Made by a program: the position numbers and the translations under genes
The notes under the pieces: generated by a model
Told to the model about the DNA's origin: nothing
The model's database searches: none
The model's input: the letters and a program-made list of their open reading frames with translations, nothing else
Origin: an uncultured Paenibacillus sp.
Lineage (GTDB): Bacteria; Bacillota; Bacilli; Paenibacillales; Paenibacillaceae
DNA length: 21,657 bases
Reading direction: 5' to 3'
Assembly: GCA_937895345.1 (NCBI GenBank)
Contig: CALAWP010000045.1
Coordinates: 1-21,657 of the forward strand
In this document: positions 1 through 7,243 of the stretch, in pieces
Position numbering within the stretch: position 1 is the stretch's first letter
Layout: every line of letters begins with the position of its first letter

Positions 1-3
1 CGG

Positions 4-54
4 GTGCTGGAAAATGACTCGAAGTTATGTTCTAGAAATACTATACGAGGAGTG
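4..54 (+). repeat. 51-bp terminal inverted repeat, left copy
   Basis: This stretch is identical to the reverse complement of the last 51 bases of the window (21607-21657). Identity begins at base 4 here and stops after base 54, where the two sides differ. Its centre holds the palindrome TTCTAGAA. Its last bases supply part of the purine-rich ribosome site of the oxidoreductase at 61. The right copy lies in the same orientation relative to its neighbouring gene, upstream of the fusion protein that starts at 21509. It could be a genomic repeat at which assembly stopped, a recombination site, or a library/assembly artefact. The sequence alone does not decide. Confidence 0.95.
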
Positions 55-60
55 GGGAAG

Positions 61-1248
61 ATGAACGATTTGCAATGCGTCGTCATTGGCGGCGGCTATG
101 CGGGAATTAACGCCATTCAAGCGCTTCTGAAAGCGGCGGGTCAGGCCGAGACCGGCCGCAAGCTGAGGCTGACGCTGATCGACAGGCAGCCGCATCATTT
201 GCGCAAGGTGCTGCTGTTCAAGCCGGCCGCCGGCGAGCGGGCCGAGATCCGGATTCCGTTTGCGGAACTGTTTCCGTCCGGCGTTCGTGTCGTCCAGGGT
301 ACGGTGACGGAGGTCGATGCGGCCGGGCGGGAGCTCGTCTACGTGGATGCTGCGGGGAACGAGCGCAAGCTGGATTACGATATGCTGATTGTGGCCGTCG
401 GCAGCATCGTAAAGAGGCCGGAGGCCGGGCAAGGCGGCATCGCGCTGACCGATCTTGAAGCGGCGGAACGCATCCGGCACGCGTGGCGCGGGAACTTGCG
501 GCAGGCGGTCCGGGAGCCGGACGCAAAGGCGCGGGCGAGTCTGTTGACCGCCGCCGTCGCGGGGGCGGGCATCAGCGGCATCGAAGCGTCGGCCGAGCTG
601 GCCGTTGCCATGCGGCAGGAGGCGCAGGAATTGGGGCTCGATCCGGAAGACGTTCGAGTATGGCTGCTGAACGCGCAGGATCAGCTGTTCCCGGAAGGAC
701 CCGTTAAAGTCGGACGCAGGCTGGAAAAGGGGCTTCGGGAAGTCGGAGTGCAAGTGATGCACCGTTCGAAGGCGGTGAAGGAAGAGGGGGGCAGGCTGCT
801 TCTGTCCGACGGCGCCGCGCTGCAGGCCGGCGTAACCGTTTGGACGCTGGGACTGGCGCCTCATCCGGCATTGCGCAGGCTCGGGTTGCCGCTTTCCCCG
901 GAGGGCCGGCTTCTGGTGGATGAAAGTTACCGGGTCCGTGAAGTGTCCGGCATTTACGGCATCGGCGATTGCGCCCTTATCGTCGATCCGGCGAACGGGC
1001 TTGCCGACCGGATGACCTGCAAGGAGGCGGGGGCGCAGGCGGCCAGACTGGCCAAGGTCGTTCTGGCGGACTTGGAGGGCAAGCCGGCTCCCGTTCATCA
1101 GCGATATGCGGATACCTATTGCTTCAGTCTGGGACCGGACCGAGGAATGGTATGGACTCGCCAATGGGGATTGGATATGATCATTGGAGGAAAGCTGGGC
1201 TGGAAGATCCGAAAATATACTTGGGATTTGGCGAGCTTGCTCCGATAG
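61..1248 (+). CDS. FAD-dependent NAD(P)H oxidoreductase (type II NADH dehydrogenase-like)
   Basis: A 395-residue two-dinucleotide-binding-domain flavoprotein. It probably moves electrons from NAD(P)H through FAD to a quinone or other acceptor. Seen in the sequence: an N-terminal FAD-binding GGGYAG (residues 10-15) ending the first beta strand, an acidic residue at the end of beta 2 (D41), a second glycine-rich GAGISG (168-173) for NAD(P)H, and the FAD-contacting GIYGIGD (298-303). The length fits the Ndh family, but no C-terminal membrane helix is evident, so membrane attachment is uncertain. ATG at 61 is chosen over the in-frame GTG at 4 because homology-like sequence begins here and a GGAGTGGGGAAG ribosome site precedes it. 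It sits 22 bases before an ECF41 sigma factor, a group known to be linked to oxidoreductases, so it is probably in the same operon and may be a target of that sigma factor. Confidence 0.85.
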   Translation: MNDLQCVVIGGGYAGINAIQALLKAAGQAETGRKLRLTLIDRQPHHLRKVLLFKPAAGERAEIRIPFAELFPSGVRVVQGTVTEVDAAGRELVYVDAAGNERKLDYDMLIVAVGSIVKRPEAGQGGIALTDLEAAERIRHAWRGNLRQAVREPDAKARASLLTAAVAGAGISGIEASAELAVAMRQEAQELGLDPEDVRVWLLNAQDQLFPEGPVKVGRRLEKGLREVGVQVMHRSKAVKEEGGRLLLSDGAALQAGVTVWTLGLAPHPALRRLGLPLSPEGRLLVDESYRVREVSGIYGIGDCALIVDPANGLADRMTCKEAGAQAARLAKVVLADLEGKPAPVHQRYADTYCFSLGPDRGMVWTRQWGLDMIIGGKLGWKIRKYTWDLASLLR

Positions 1249-1270
1249 GGAAGAGGGGAGAGTGGCAGGC

Positions 1271-2143
1271 ATGATCGATTTGTTCGCTCAATATAAGGGG
1301 CTGCTCTTTACGCTGGCCTATCAGCTGACCGGTTCGGCCTCCGACGCCGAAGATATCGTACAGGATGTGTTTGTCAAGGCACATCGCGTTGACATCGGCC
1401 AGTTGGCCGAGCCCAAGGCTTATTTGTGCAAAATGGTGGCCAACCGCTGCCGCGATTTGCACAAGTCGGCCCGTAAAAGGAAGGAGCAATATTTTGGCCC
1501 GTGGCTTCCCGAACCGATCCTGGTGACGGAGGCGGATCCGTTCGAATCGGTCGAGCGCCGCAGCTTGCTGACTTATGCCATGCTTGTGCTCATGGAGCGG
1601 TTGACTCCCGCCGAACGGACGGTGTTTGTGCTGCGGGAGGCATTCGGTTTCGAATATGCGGGCATTGCGGGTATGCTGGAGAAAAGCGAAACGGCGTGCC
1701 GGAAGCTGATGAGCCGGGCGCGGACCCGGATGGGCATGCCGCTGGACGAAACGGTGCGCCCCGAGGAAGCCGGCGAAGCGTGGGTATACCGGTTTCTCGA
1801 GGAGCTGGCCGGCGGAAACGTCGAGAACGTCGTCGCGCTGCTGGCGGAGGACGTGACCGTCGTCTCCGACGGCGGAGGCAAGGCGTCGGCCGCCGTTCGT
1901 CCGATCGAGAGCCGCGACCGCGTATCGGCATTTCTGCTCGGTTTGGCGCGGAAGCCGGCTCCGAACGGGGCGCCTTACCGGTTCGAGGCGCTGTGCGTCA
2001 ACGGCCAGACCGGGGTCGTCATCCGGTCGGACGAAGGAGTGGAGACGGTGGCGCTTGCCCATGTAAGGGACGGCCGGCTGAAGTGCCTCTACCTTTTGCG
2101 GAATCCGGATAAGCTTGTCTCCTTCCAACGGACGCTTGGGTGA
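1271..2143 (+). CDS. ECF41-group RNA polymerase sigma factor with SnoaL-like C-terminal domain (SigJ-like)
   Basis: A 290-residue sigma factor. Residues 1-70 are sigma region 2 and roughly 100-155 are sigma region 4 with its helix-turn-helix. The rest is an extra SnoaL-like domain. All three ECF41 signatures are visible: WLPEP in the linker (78-82), DGGGK (200-204) and NPDKL near the C-terminus (278-282). In this family the C-terminal domain both supports and restrains sigma activity, and no classical anti-sigma gene is present. That matches this window, where no anti-sigma gene adjoins. ATG 1271 follows GAAGAGGGGAG with good spacing; an upstream in-frame ATG at 1184 lies inside the oxidoreductase gene and is unlikely. 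The neighbouring flavoprotein fits the carboxymuconolactone decarboxylase / oxidoreductase / epimerase partners typical of ECF41. A known ECF41 promoter (TGTCACA / CGTC) was not seen in the 60 bases upstream of the operon. Confidence 0.93.
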   Translation: MIDLFAQYKGLLFTLAYQLTGSASDAEDIVQDVFVKAHRVDIGQLAEPKAYLCKMVANRCRDLHKSARKRKEQYFGPWLPEPILVTEADPFESVERRSLLTYAMLVLMERLTPAERTVFVLREAFGFEYAGIAGMLEKSETACRKLMSRARTRMGMPLDETVRPEEAGEAWVYRFLEELAGGNVENVVALLAEDVTVVSDGGGKASAAVRPIESRDRVSAFLLGLARKPAPNGAPYRFEALCVNGQTGVVIRSDEGVETVALAHVRDGRLKCLYLLRNPDKLVSFQRTLG

Positions 2144-2233
2144 TCTTCTTTCAGCAATCTTCGACGCTGGCGGCCGCCGGAAGAAAACAAAAACGAACTG
2201 TGGGTTGCCGTAGTAAATAAATAGATCGGAAAT

Positions 2234-2261
2234 GAGCCGTGCCCCGCACGGCTCTTTTTTT
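2234..2261 (+). terminator. Rho-independent terminator after the sigma factor
   Basis: A perfect 9-bp stem (GAGCCGTGC / GCACGGCTC) with a CCC loop is followed by seven T residues. It ends the rightward oxidoreductase-sigma transcript and lies between two converging genes. The T tract is on the + strand only, so it is less suited to the AraC gene arriving from the right. Confidence 0.92.
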
Positions 2262-2265
2262 AACT

Positions 2266-3165
2266 TTACCCTTGAACGCGTGCCCTGGCGGTTCGAGCGT
2301 ATTCCGAAGGCGGCATGCCGGCCGCTTTTTTGAAATCGCGCGAGAAGTAATGAATGCTGCTATAGCCGAGCATAGCGGCAATCTCGGTCATGTTGTACTG
2401 CTGCTCGCGGATCAGCGTTTTCGCCTCTTCAATTTTCAGCTGCTTGAAATAATCCATCGGACCAACGCCGGCCTGCGCATGAAATATTTCCTTCAGCCGG
2501 CTTTTGCCAAGATGCAGCTCCTGGCACAGCCTGTCCAGGGTAAGCTGCTCTGACAAATGCCCGCGCATGAAGGAGATAATCCGCTCGGCCGTCTGCTGCT
2601 CCGCTTTTTCCGTCTGGAAGGAAGCGGGCTTACGTACGGACTGGCGGTCGGCATCATCCTGCTGCCGGATCAGCTGAATAAGCAGCGTCTCCAAATAATT
2701 GCTCATCGCCTGCTCGCTGGCGAAGGGAGCATTATTCCGGGGGACGAGCTTATGAATATGAGAATTGTCGTATGGAGGCATGAAGGAGTGGAAGCCCTCC
2801 TGCAGCAGCAGCGACAGCAGATTCCGTTCTTTCGTGCCAAGCTGCATGACCAGATTCTCGAACCGCGTCATCCATGGAGAAGCGCACTCAAAGGACAGCA
2901 CGAACAGGTTTGGCGGCTTATGCCGATGGCCTACCTTTACGGTATGGAACTCCCCGGGCTTATGGAAAATAATCATGCCTTGCTCGAGCTGCTGCGTCCG
3001 GTCGTCCGCTCTTACCTCGACGGAACCCTTGTCCACGTACAGCATCTCCCAGAAGTCATGCTGCTCCCCCTCGAACACATAACCTTTGGCAAATTCAAAA
3101 TAATGGAAGGATATCAGCTTGCGTACCGCAAGCATTTCCTGAAGTGTATGACGAGCGAATTCCAC
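2266..3165 (-). CDS. AraC-family transcriptional regulator with cupin sensor domain
   Basis: A 299-residue regulator. The N-terminal half (about 20-130) is a cupin-like ligand pocket (FWEMLYVDKGSVEV, then GMIIFHKPGEFHTV). The C-terminal hundred residues carry the two helix-turn-helix units of AraC/XylS proteins, ending in the signature IAAMLGYSSIHYFSRDFKKAAGMPPSEYA. It probably senses a sugar or derivative and activates the divergent operon starting at 3316. The start is GTG at 3165 with AAGGAG about 13 bases upstream, which is rather far. An internal ATG ten codons later (MLAV) is the alternative. A minus-strand promoter lies just upstream. Confidence 0.9.
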   Translation of the reverse strand: MEFARHTLQEMLAVRKLISFHYFEFAKGYVFEGEQHDFWEMLYVDKGSVEVRADDRTQQLEQGMIIFHKPGEFHTVKVGHRHKPPNLFVLSFECASPWMTRFENLVMQLGTKERNLLSLLLQEGFHSFMPPYDNSHIHKLVPRNNAPFASEQAMSNYLETLLIQLIRQQDDADRQSVRKPASFQTEKAEQQTAERIISFMRGHLSEQLTLDRLCQELHLGKSRLKEIFHAQAGVGPMDYFKQLKIEEAKTLIREQQYNMTEIAAMLGYSSIHYFSRDFKKAAGMPPSEYARTARARVQG

Positions 3166-3205
3166 AACTGACTGACCGCTCCTTTTCTATCCTTGTTTGC
3201 ACTTC

Positions 3206-3233
3206 ATTATAAAGCCTTTTCCTTCTGTGCAAA
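3206..3233 (-). promoter_or_regulatory. Promoter of the first AraC gene (sigma-A-like)
   Basis: On the minus strand a perfect TATAAT (3206-3211) lies 16 bases from TTTGCA (3228-3233), upstream of the GTG start. The opposite promoter for the operon at 3316 is less clear. A TATACT at 3276-3281 could be its -10, but no good -35 stands at normal spacing, which would fit an activator-dependent promoter. Confidence 0.6.
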
Positions 3234-3315
3234 AGATCCGGCCGATTTGCTAAATTCGGGCCGCGGGACGGCCTGTATACTGGCTTTATTAAGAGAAAAG
3301 AGGAGGATGCCTATT

Positions 3316-4163
3316 ATGAAAAAAGGGATTAATATCTGGTCTTTTCCGGCAGGGATGAGTATAGAGGAATGCATGGTGCTGGCGAAGGATGCCGCTTTGA
3401 CGGCATCGAGCTTTCGCTGAACGAGACAGGTCCGCTAAGCGCGGAGAGTACGGAAGAAGAGGTCCGGTCGATCCGCCGTTTCGCCGACGATACCGGCATT
3501 GAGCTGTCGAGCCTGGCAAGCGGTTTGTATTGGGATTACCCGCCGACCAGCGAGAACCGGCAGGCGGCAAGCAAGGCTTACGATATCGCGAGAAAGCAAC
3601 TGGAGCATGCCGCCGCGCTTGGCGTCGATTCTATTCTGGTCGTGCCGGGAGCCGTTGGCGTCGATTTTATTCCGAACGCGCCCGTCGTGCCTTACGACCG
3701 TGCCTACGACACTGCGCTTGCGTTCTTTACAAAGCTGGCGAAGGAAGCGGAAGCGCTGAAGGTGTCGGTCGGCATCGAGAACGTATGGAATAAGTTTCTG
3801 CTTTCGCCGCTTGAGATGCGCGGATTTATCGACGCGGTTGGCTCCGATTATGTGGGCTCATATTTTGATGTAGGCAATGTTGTCTATTCCGGCTATCCCG
3901 AGCATTGGATTTCCATTCTGAACAAGCGCATCAAAAAGGTGCATTTCAAGGACTACCGCCGCCAGGCAGGCGGGCTGCACGGCTTTGTTGATCTGCTGGC
4001 AGGCGATGTGGATTATCCGGCTGTTATCGCAGCGCTTGAAGCAATCGGCTACAACGATTATGTAACGGCGGAGATGATCCCGCCATATACGCATCATACG
4101 AAACAAATCGTGTACAACACATCGGCCGCGATGGATGCCATCTTGGGGAGGACGGAGCGCTAA
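3316..4163 (+). pseudogene. Sugar phosphate isomerase/epimerase (TIM barrel), frameshifted
   Basis: A member of the xylose-isomerase-like TIM-barrel family (IolE / hydroxypyruvate isomerase type), probably converting a sugar or keto-sugar intermediate. ATG 3316 follows AGGAGG at 3301-3306. The first 26 residues (MKKGINIWSFPAG...VLAKDA) read in one frame. From about 3395 the protein continues in another frame as FDGIELSLNETG. Restoring one G in GCCGCTTTGAC (3391-3401) gives the expected ...KDAGFDGIELS and a 282-residue protein. Likely metal ligands follow in order: E in GIENVWN, D in FDVGN, H in KVHFKDY, E in TAEMIPPY. The stop overlaps the next start (TAATG), so the two are translationally coupled. 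The missing base may be a sequencing error or a real mutation; the intact downstream frame argues that it is recent or artefactual. Confidence 0.88.
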
Positions 4164-5185
4164 TGCTGAAAATCGGATTGATTGGACTTGGATTTATGGG
4201 AAAGACCCATCTCGAGAACTACCTGCGTCTCGAGAGAGAAGGAGCGCCTATTCGCGTAGTTGCGCTTTGCGATATGGACGAAGTGAAGCTGAACGGCGGC
4301 GGAAGCGGCGGCAACATCGATACGTCCTCGGATCATGTCATTGATTACGGCCGGTTTACCAAATATACGTCCGTACAGGCGATGCTGGAGAACGAACAGC
4401 TGGATGCGGTCGATATTACGCTGCCGACCTTCCTGCACTGCGACGTGACGCTGCAATGTCTGAACAGCGGCGTTCACGTGCTCTGCGAGAAGCCGATGGC
4501 GATGAACGCGGAAGAGTGCGATGCCATGATCGAAGCGGCGGAAGCAAGCGGCAAGCAGCTGATGATCGGGCAATGCCTGCGCTTCTGGCCGGCTTATGTC
4601 TACCTGCAGCAGCTCGTCAGCAGCGGCAAATTCGGAAATGTGACCAGCGCCTGTTTTTATCGCGGCGGAGGCACTCCTTCCTGGGGGCCTTGGGTACTGG
4701 TGAACGAGAAGGGAGGCGGCGCGCTGCTGGATATGCATATCCATGATACCGATGTCGTGAATTGGCTGTTCGGCAAGCCGGAAGCGGTCTCGTGCTGCGG
4801 CAAAAACGTGATTCCGGGAAGCGGCTACGATGTCGTCTCCACCCATTACCGTTACGGGGACGACAAGATCGTCTCCGCTCATGCAGACTGGACGCTAAAC
4901 GGCGATTTTGGCTTTGAGATGGGCTACAAGGTCAACTTCGAGCATGGCAACGTGCAATTCGACGGCGCCGCGGTCAAGGTGAACCCGAATGAGGGCGCTG
5001 GCTTCACGGCTGAGCTGCCTGAAGATCAAGGTTACTATTATCAGCTGAAATATTTCACGGAAGCGCTCGTTCAAGGCCTGCGGCTGGATAAGGCTGCTCC
5101 GGAGAGCACAAAGGGCAGTATCGAGATCGTAACGGCGGAGCTGGAATCGGCGAATCAACGCGGCGCGTGGGTTGCCGTACCGTAA
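4163..5185 (+). CDS. Gfo/Idh/MocA-family NAD(P)-dependent sugar dehydrogenase
   Basis: A 340-residue cytoplasmic oxidoreductase. The N-terminal Rossmann fold has GLGFMG (7-12 contains the GxGxxG pattern). The family EKP motif is at 109-111, where the lysine is the usual catalytic/substrate contact. GGGALLDMHIHDTDVVNWLFGKP (about 184-206) carries the conserved Asp and His of the second domain. Such enzymes oxidise or epimerise sugars, inositols or their acids; the substrate cannot be read from the sequence. Its ATG overlaps the stop of the isomerase gene by one base, and the CBM9-like gene starts nine bases after its own stop, so the three form one operon probably controlled by the divergent AraC protein. 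Confidence 0.92.
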   Translation: MLKIGLIGLGFMGKTHLENYLRLEREGAPIRVVALCDMDEVKLNGGGSGGNIDTSSDHVIDYGRFTKYTSVQAMLENEQLDAVDITLPTFLHCDVTLQCLNSGVHVLCEKPMAMNAEECDAMIEAAEASGKQLMIGQCLRFWPAYVYLQQLVSSGKFGNVTSACFYRGGGTPSWGPWVLVNEKGGGALLDMHIHDTDVVNWLFGKPEAVSCCGKNVIPGSGYDVVSTHYRYGDDKIVSAHADWTLNGDFGFEMGYKVNFEHGNVQFDGAAVKVNPNEGAGFTAELPEDQGYYYQLKYFTEALVQGLRLDKAAPESTKGSIEIVTAELESANQRGAWVAVP

Positions 5186-5194
5186 AGGACTGCC

Positions 5195-5840
5195 ATGAGC
5201 AAACATTATGAATTTCTTTATGCAGCGGGCGCTGCAAGCTTCACGGCCAAGGAGTGGCGGCAACTGCCGCGGGCGGAGGTCAATCGTCAGCAATGGCTGC
5301 GCGTGGAGCAGCCGCCCGAGACGGAGGTTCGCGGAGCATACGATAAAGAAGCGCTGCACTTGCAGTTCCGTGTATTTGAGGAAGCGCCTGTCATGCGGCA
5401 GAGACAGCATGGGGACCCGGTTTATCAGGACAGCTGCGTGGAATTTTTCCTTCAGCCCATGCCGGCCCAGGAATTGCGTTACTTCAACTTTGAGCTGAAT
5501 GCCGCAGGGGTGCTGCTGCTCGAAATCGGCGAGCAGGGCCCAAAGCGCAAGCGGATTATGCTTGAAGCCATAAGCCGGTTTGCCATTCGCACGGCTCTTG
5601 GCTTGTGGGATCCGGAATGCCGCAGAATGTACTGGGAGCTTCATTTGCGAATCCCGTTTGCCTTTATCAAATGCTGGTTTCCGGATTTTAAGGCTGAACG
5701 GGGGACGGTCATTGAAGGGCAACTTCTACAAATGCGGCGATCTGACGCCGGCTCCTCACTACATGAGCTGGTCGCCGGTACAGTCCGAGACCCCTGATTT
5801 TCACCGCGCCGACAGCTTCGGAACGTTGCTGCTGAAATAA
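5195..5840 (+). pseudogene. CBM9-like carbohydrate-binding domain protein, frameshifted near the 3' end
   Basis: The open frame gives 200 residues, of which the first ~170 resemble CBM9-like (DOMON-type beta-sandwich) proteins often found beside sugar-catabolic genes: VYQDSCVEFFLQP, YFNFELNAAGVLLLE, MYWELHLRIPFAF. The natural C-terminus (KGNFYKCGDLTPAPHYMSW ... FGTLLLK) is present in the next frame and ends at 5840. Reading the run of five G at 5700-5704 as four joins the two frames into a 214-residue protein. No signal peptide is visible, so it is probably cytoplasmic. ATG 5195 follows AAAGGA. A one-base homopolymer change is a typical sequencing error, but a true slip mutation gives the same picture. 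Confidence 0.85.
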
Positions 5841-5944
5841 ATAATAGAAGGGCCGCTTCCAGCCGGGACCAATATGCCGAATTCCTCATTTGACTAATGT
5901 GGGTGAAGAATATCAATATTTCCACATATATAGTAGAATAGTGT

Positions 5945-5972
5945 CAAACCGGCCCGGTTTGTCCGAGGGACA
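5945..5972. promoter_or_regulatory. Two adjacent dyads upstream of the membrane protein gene
   Basis: A 17-base dyad with 8-bp arms (CAAACCGG, centre C, CCGGTTTG; 5945-5961) is followed at once by TGTCC-GAG-GGACA (5960-5972). They lie 32-59 bases before the start at 6004. A TTGACT at 5890-5895 could be the -35 of a promoter, but its -10 is unclear. The dyads could be a repressor operator or leader hairpins. No family could be assigned. Confidence 0.45.
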
Positions 5973-6003
5973 GGTTTCTGGACCGAATACATAGGAGGAA
6001 GCA

Positions 6004-6633
6004 ATGGAAACGGAAAAGAGAAATGTGTTGAACGATGCCGTGAGTACAATGAAGCAGGTAGACGGCAACCTTATTTTGAAGCTGCTGAAAAACCCGCTGG
6101 AAAGCTTGCAACTGACGGAAAAGCATTTGGTATACGGCATACTTGGCCTGGCAAGCTCCCTGGTTGGTTTTCTCATTTGGGGATTGCTGATGGGAAAGAA
6201 AATTGCTAGCCTGTTGTTTGGCTGGGTTTCTATACTGGGAGGACCGGGCAGAATCCCCGCTTCCGTAACGTTCGAGCTGTTCGGCAAGCTGCTCCTGCTT
6301 GGTCTTCTCTCCACGGCGGCGCTTGTGGCGTCGGTTTGGCTGATCGGCTGGTGGAAAAGCGGCGCTATGCCTTCGCTGAAGCTGTTCGTGACACGTGTGG
6401 GCAGCGCGCATTATATCGGGGCGGCCGGCTTTTTGCTGGCGGGCATCTTGTCCTTCAGCATGAACCTGTCCTTCCTGCTCCTGCTGATCACGCTGCTGTC
6501 CTTGCTGGCTTTGACGCTGTTCGCGGGGCAGGAGGCGAGCGGAACGACGAAGGAAAAGAGTGCTTCGTTCCTGATCTTGTCGGTTTCGGCCTATGTGGCG
6601 CTGATGGGCATCTTGTCGCCGTTGATTATGTAA
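6004..6633 (+). CDS. Five-helix integral membrane protein of unknown function
   Basis: A 209-residue protein that I do not recognise. A soluble N-terminus of about 40 residues (METEKRNVLNDAVSTMKQVDGN) is followed by likely membrane spans near 42-63, 92-116, 135-152, 153-174 and 187-207. A charged loop (QEASGTTKEKS) precedes the last span. No catalytic or metal-binding motif is visible. ATG 6004 follows AGGAGG with ideal spacing. It stands alone: the operon to the left ends at 5840, and a hairpin terminator separates it from the BlaI-type gene. The overall look resembles Yip1-like or zinc-ribbon-associated membrane proteins, but this is only an impression. Confidence 0.75.
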   Translation: METEKRNVLNDAVSTMKQVDGNLILKLLKNPLESLQLTEKHLVYGILGLASSLVGFLIWGLLMGKKIASLLFGWVSILGGPGRIPASVTFELFGKLLLLGLLSTAALVASVWLIGWWKSGAMPSLKLFVTRVGSAHYIGAAGFLLAGILSFSMNLSFLLLLITLLSLLALTLFAGQEASGTTKEKSASFLILSVSAYVALMGILSPLIM

Positions 6634-6668
6634 ATCAGGCCGGAGATTTCCGGCTTATCAGCTATCCG

Positions 6669-6720
6669 CAGCTCAAGCGGAGGATCCGTTATCGGTTCTT
6701 CCGGCTTGAGCTGTCTTTGT
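6669..6720 (+). terminator. Probable terminator after the membrane protein
   Basis: A perfect 10-bp outer stem (CAGCTCAAGC 6669-6678 / GCTTGAGCTG 6704-6713) encloses a small inner hairpin and is followed by TCTTTGT. The T tract is imperfect. A smaller hairpin GCCGGA/TCCGGC at 6639-6654 stands just after the stop codon. Confidence 0.5.
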
Positions 6721-6800
6721 ATGGAAGTGACAAGCACAAGCACGGAGTTCGGCCTTCTCGTTCGCTTGCGTGGAGCAAAGGGAAGCGTAATGGAAATGCA

Positions 6801-6861
6801 TTGACAAATCAGGTTTATAACTATAAACTCAAAGTGCAGGTTGGTTTATAATTATAAACCC
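6801..6861 (+). promoter_or_regulatory. BlaI-type promoter with two palindromic operators
   Basis: TTGACA (6801-6806) is 17 bases from TAAACT (6824-6829), with TATAAA overlapping at 6822-6827. Operator 1 is GTTTATA-AC-TATAAAC (6813-6828) and covers the -10. Operator 2 is a perfect 18-bp palindrome GGTTTATAATTATAAACC (6843-6860) at the transcription start region. Their centres are 31 bp apart, about three helical turns, so two BlaI dimers would sit on the same face. This arrangement predicts autorepression of the pair that follows. Confidence 0.88.
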
Positions 6862-6879
6862 AATGTCAGGAGAATCGAA

Positions 6880-7242
6880 ATGAACCATATGAAGCTTTGC
6901 GAAAGCGACTATCGTTTTATGAAGATCGTCTGGGAGAACGAGCCGCTGCCATCGGGTAAGCTTGTGGCGCTCTGTATGGAAAAGCTCGGATGGAAAAAGC
7001 CGACGACCTATACCGTCCTTCGGAAATTGTGCGAGAAAGGGCTGCTCCAAAACGAGCAAACGATCGTAAGCGCCATCGTTTCCAAGGAGCAGGTGCAGGC
7101 TTATGAGAGCGAATATTTTATCGAGAGGACCTTCGAAGGTTCTTTGCCGAAGTTTCTCGTCTCGTTCCTCGGCGGCCGAACGATTTCCAAGAAAGAAGCC
7201 GAAGAGCTGAAGCGTTTGATCGACGCCCACAAGGAGGAATAG
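6880..7242 (+). CDS. BlaI/MecI/CopY-family winged-helix repressor
   Basis: A 120-residue repressor. The N-terminal winged helix (about 5-70) contains the recognition region GWKKPTTYTVLRKLCEKGLL. The C-terminal part (about 75-118), with FLVSFLGG and a charged last helix, is the dimerisation domain, which the partner protease cuts in this family. ATG 6880 follows AGGAG with seven bases of spacing. The longer open frame from 6841 would have to be translated from the operator itself and is rejected. It is tightly linked to the M56 protease (one base between stop and start). No beta-lactamase, PBP2a or copper gene is adjacent, so the regulated target may be the operon itself or lie elsewhere. Confidence 0.93.
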   Translation: MNHMKLCESDYRFMKIVWENEPLPSGKLVALCMEKLGWKKPTTYTVLRKLCEKGLLQNEQTIVSAIVSKEQVQAYESEYFIERTFEGSLPKFLVSFLGGRTISKKEAEELKRLIDAHKEE

Positions 7243-7243
7243 G

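Noticed and set aside
4..54. Resemblance of the terminal repeat to loxP or FRT sites (ATAACTTCG, TCTAGAAA)
   Set aside because: Only short fragments match and the arms are not proper inverted repeats. It is not a functional loxP or FRT.
25..1272. Long minus-strand open frame (415 codons) opposite the oxidoreductase
   Set aside because: Composition is that of a GC-rich antisense shadow, with no family resemblance. The + strand frame has clear FAD/NAD motifs.
3193..3315. Upstream extension of the isomerase frame (start at 3193)
   Set aside because: It runs through the AraC promoter region and has no ribosome site. ATG 3316 has AGGAGG and the family N-terminus.
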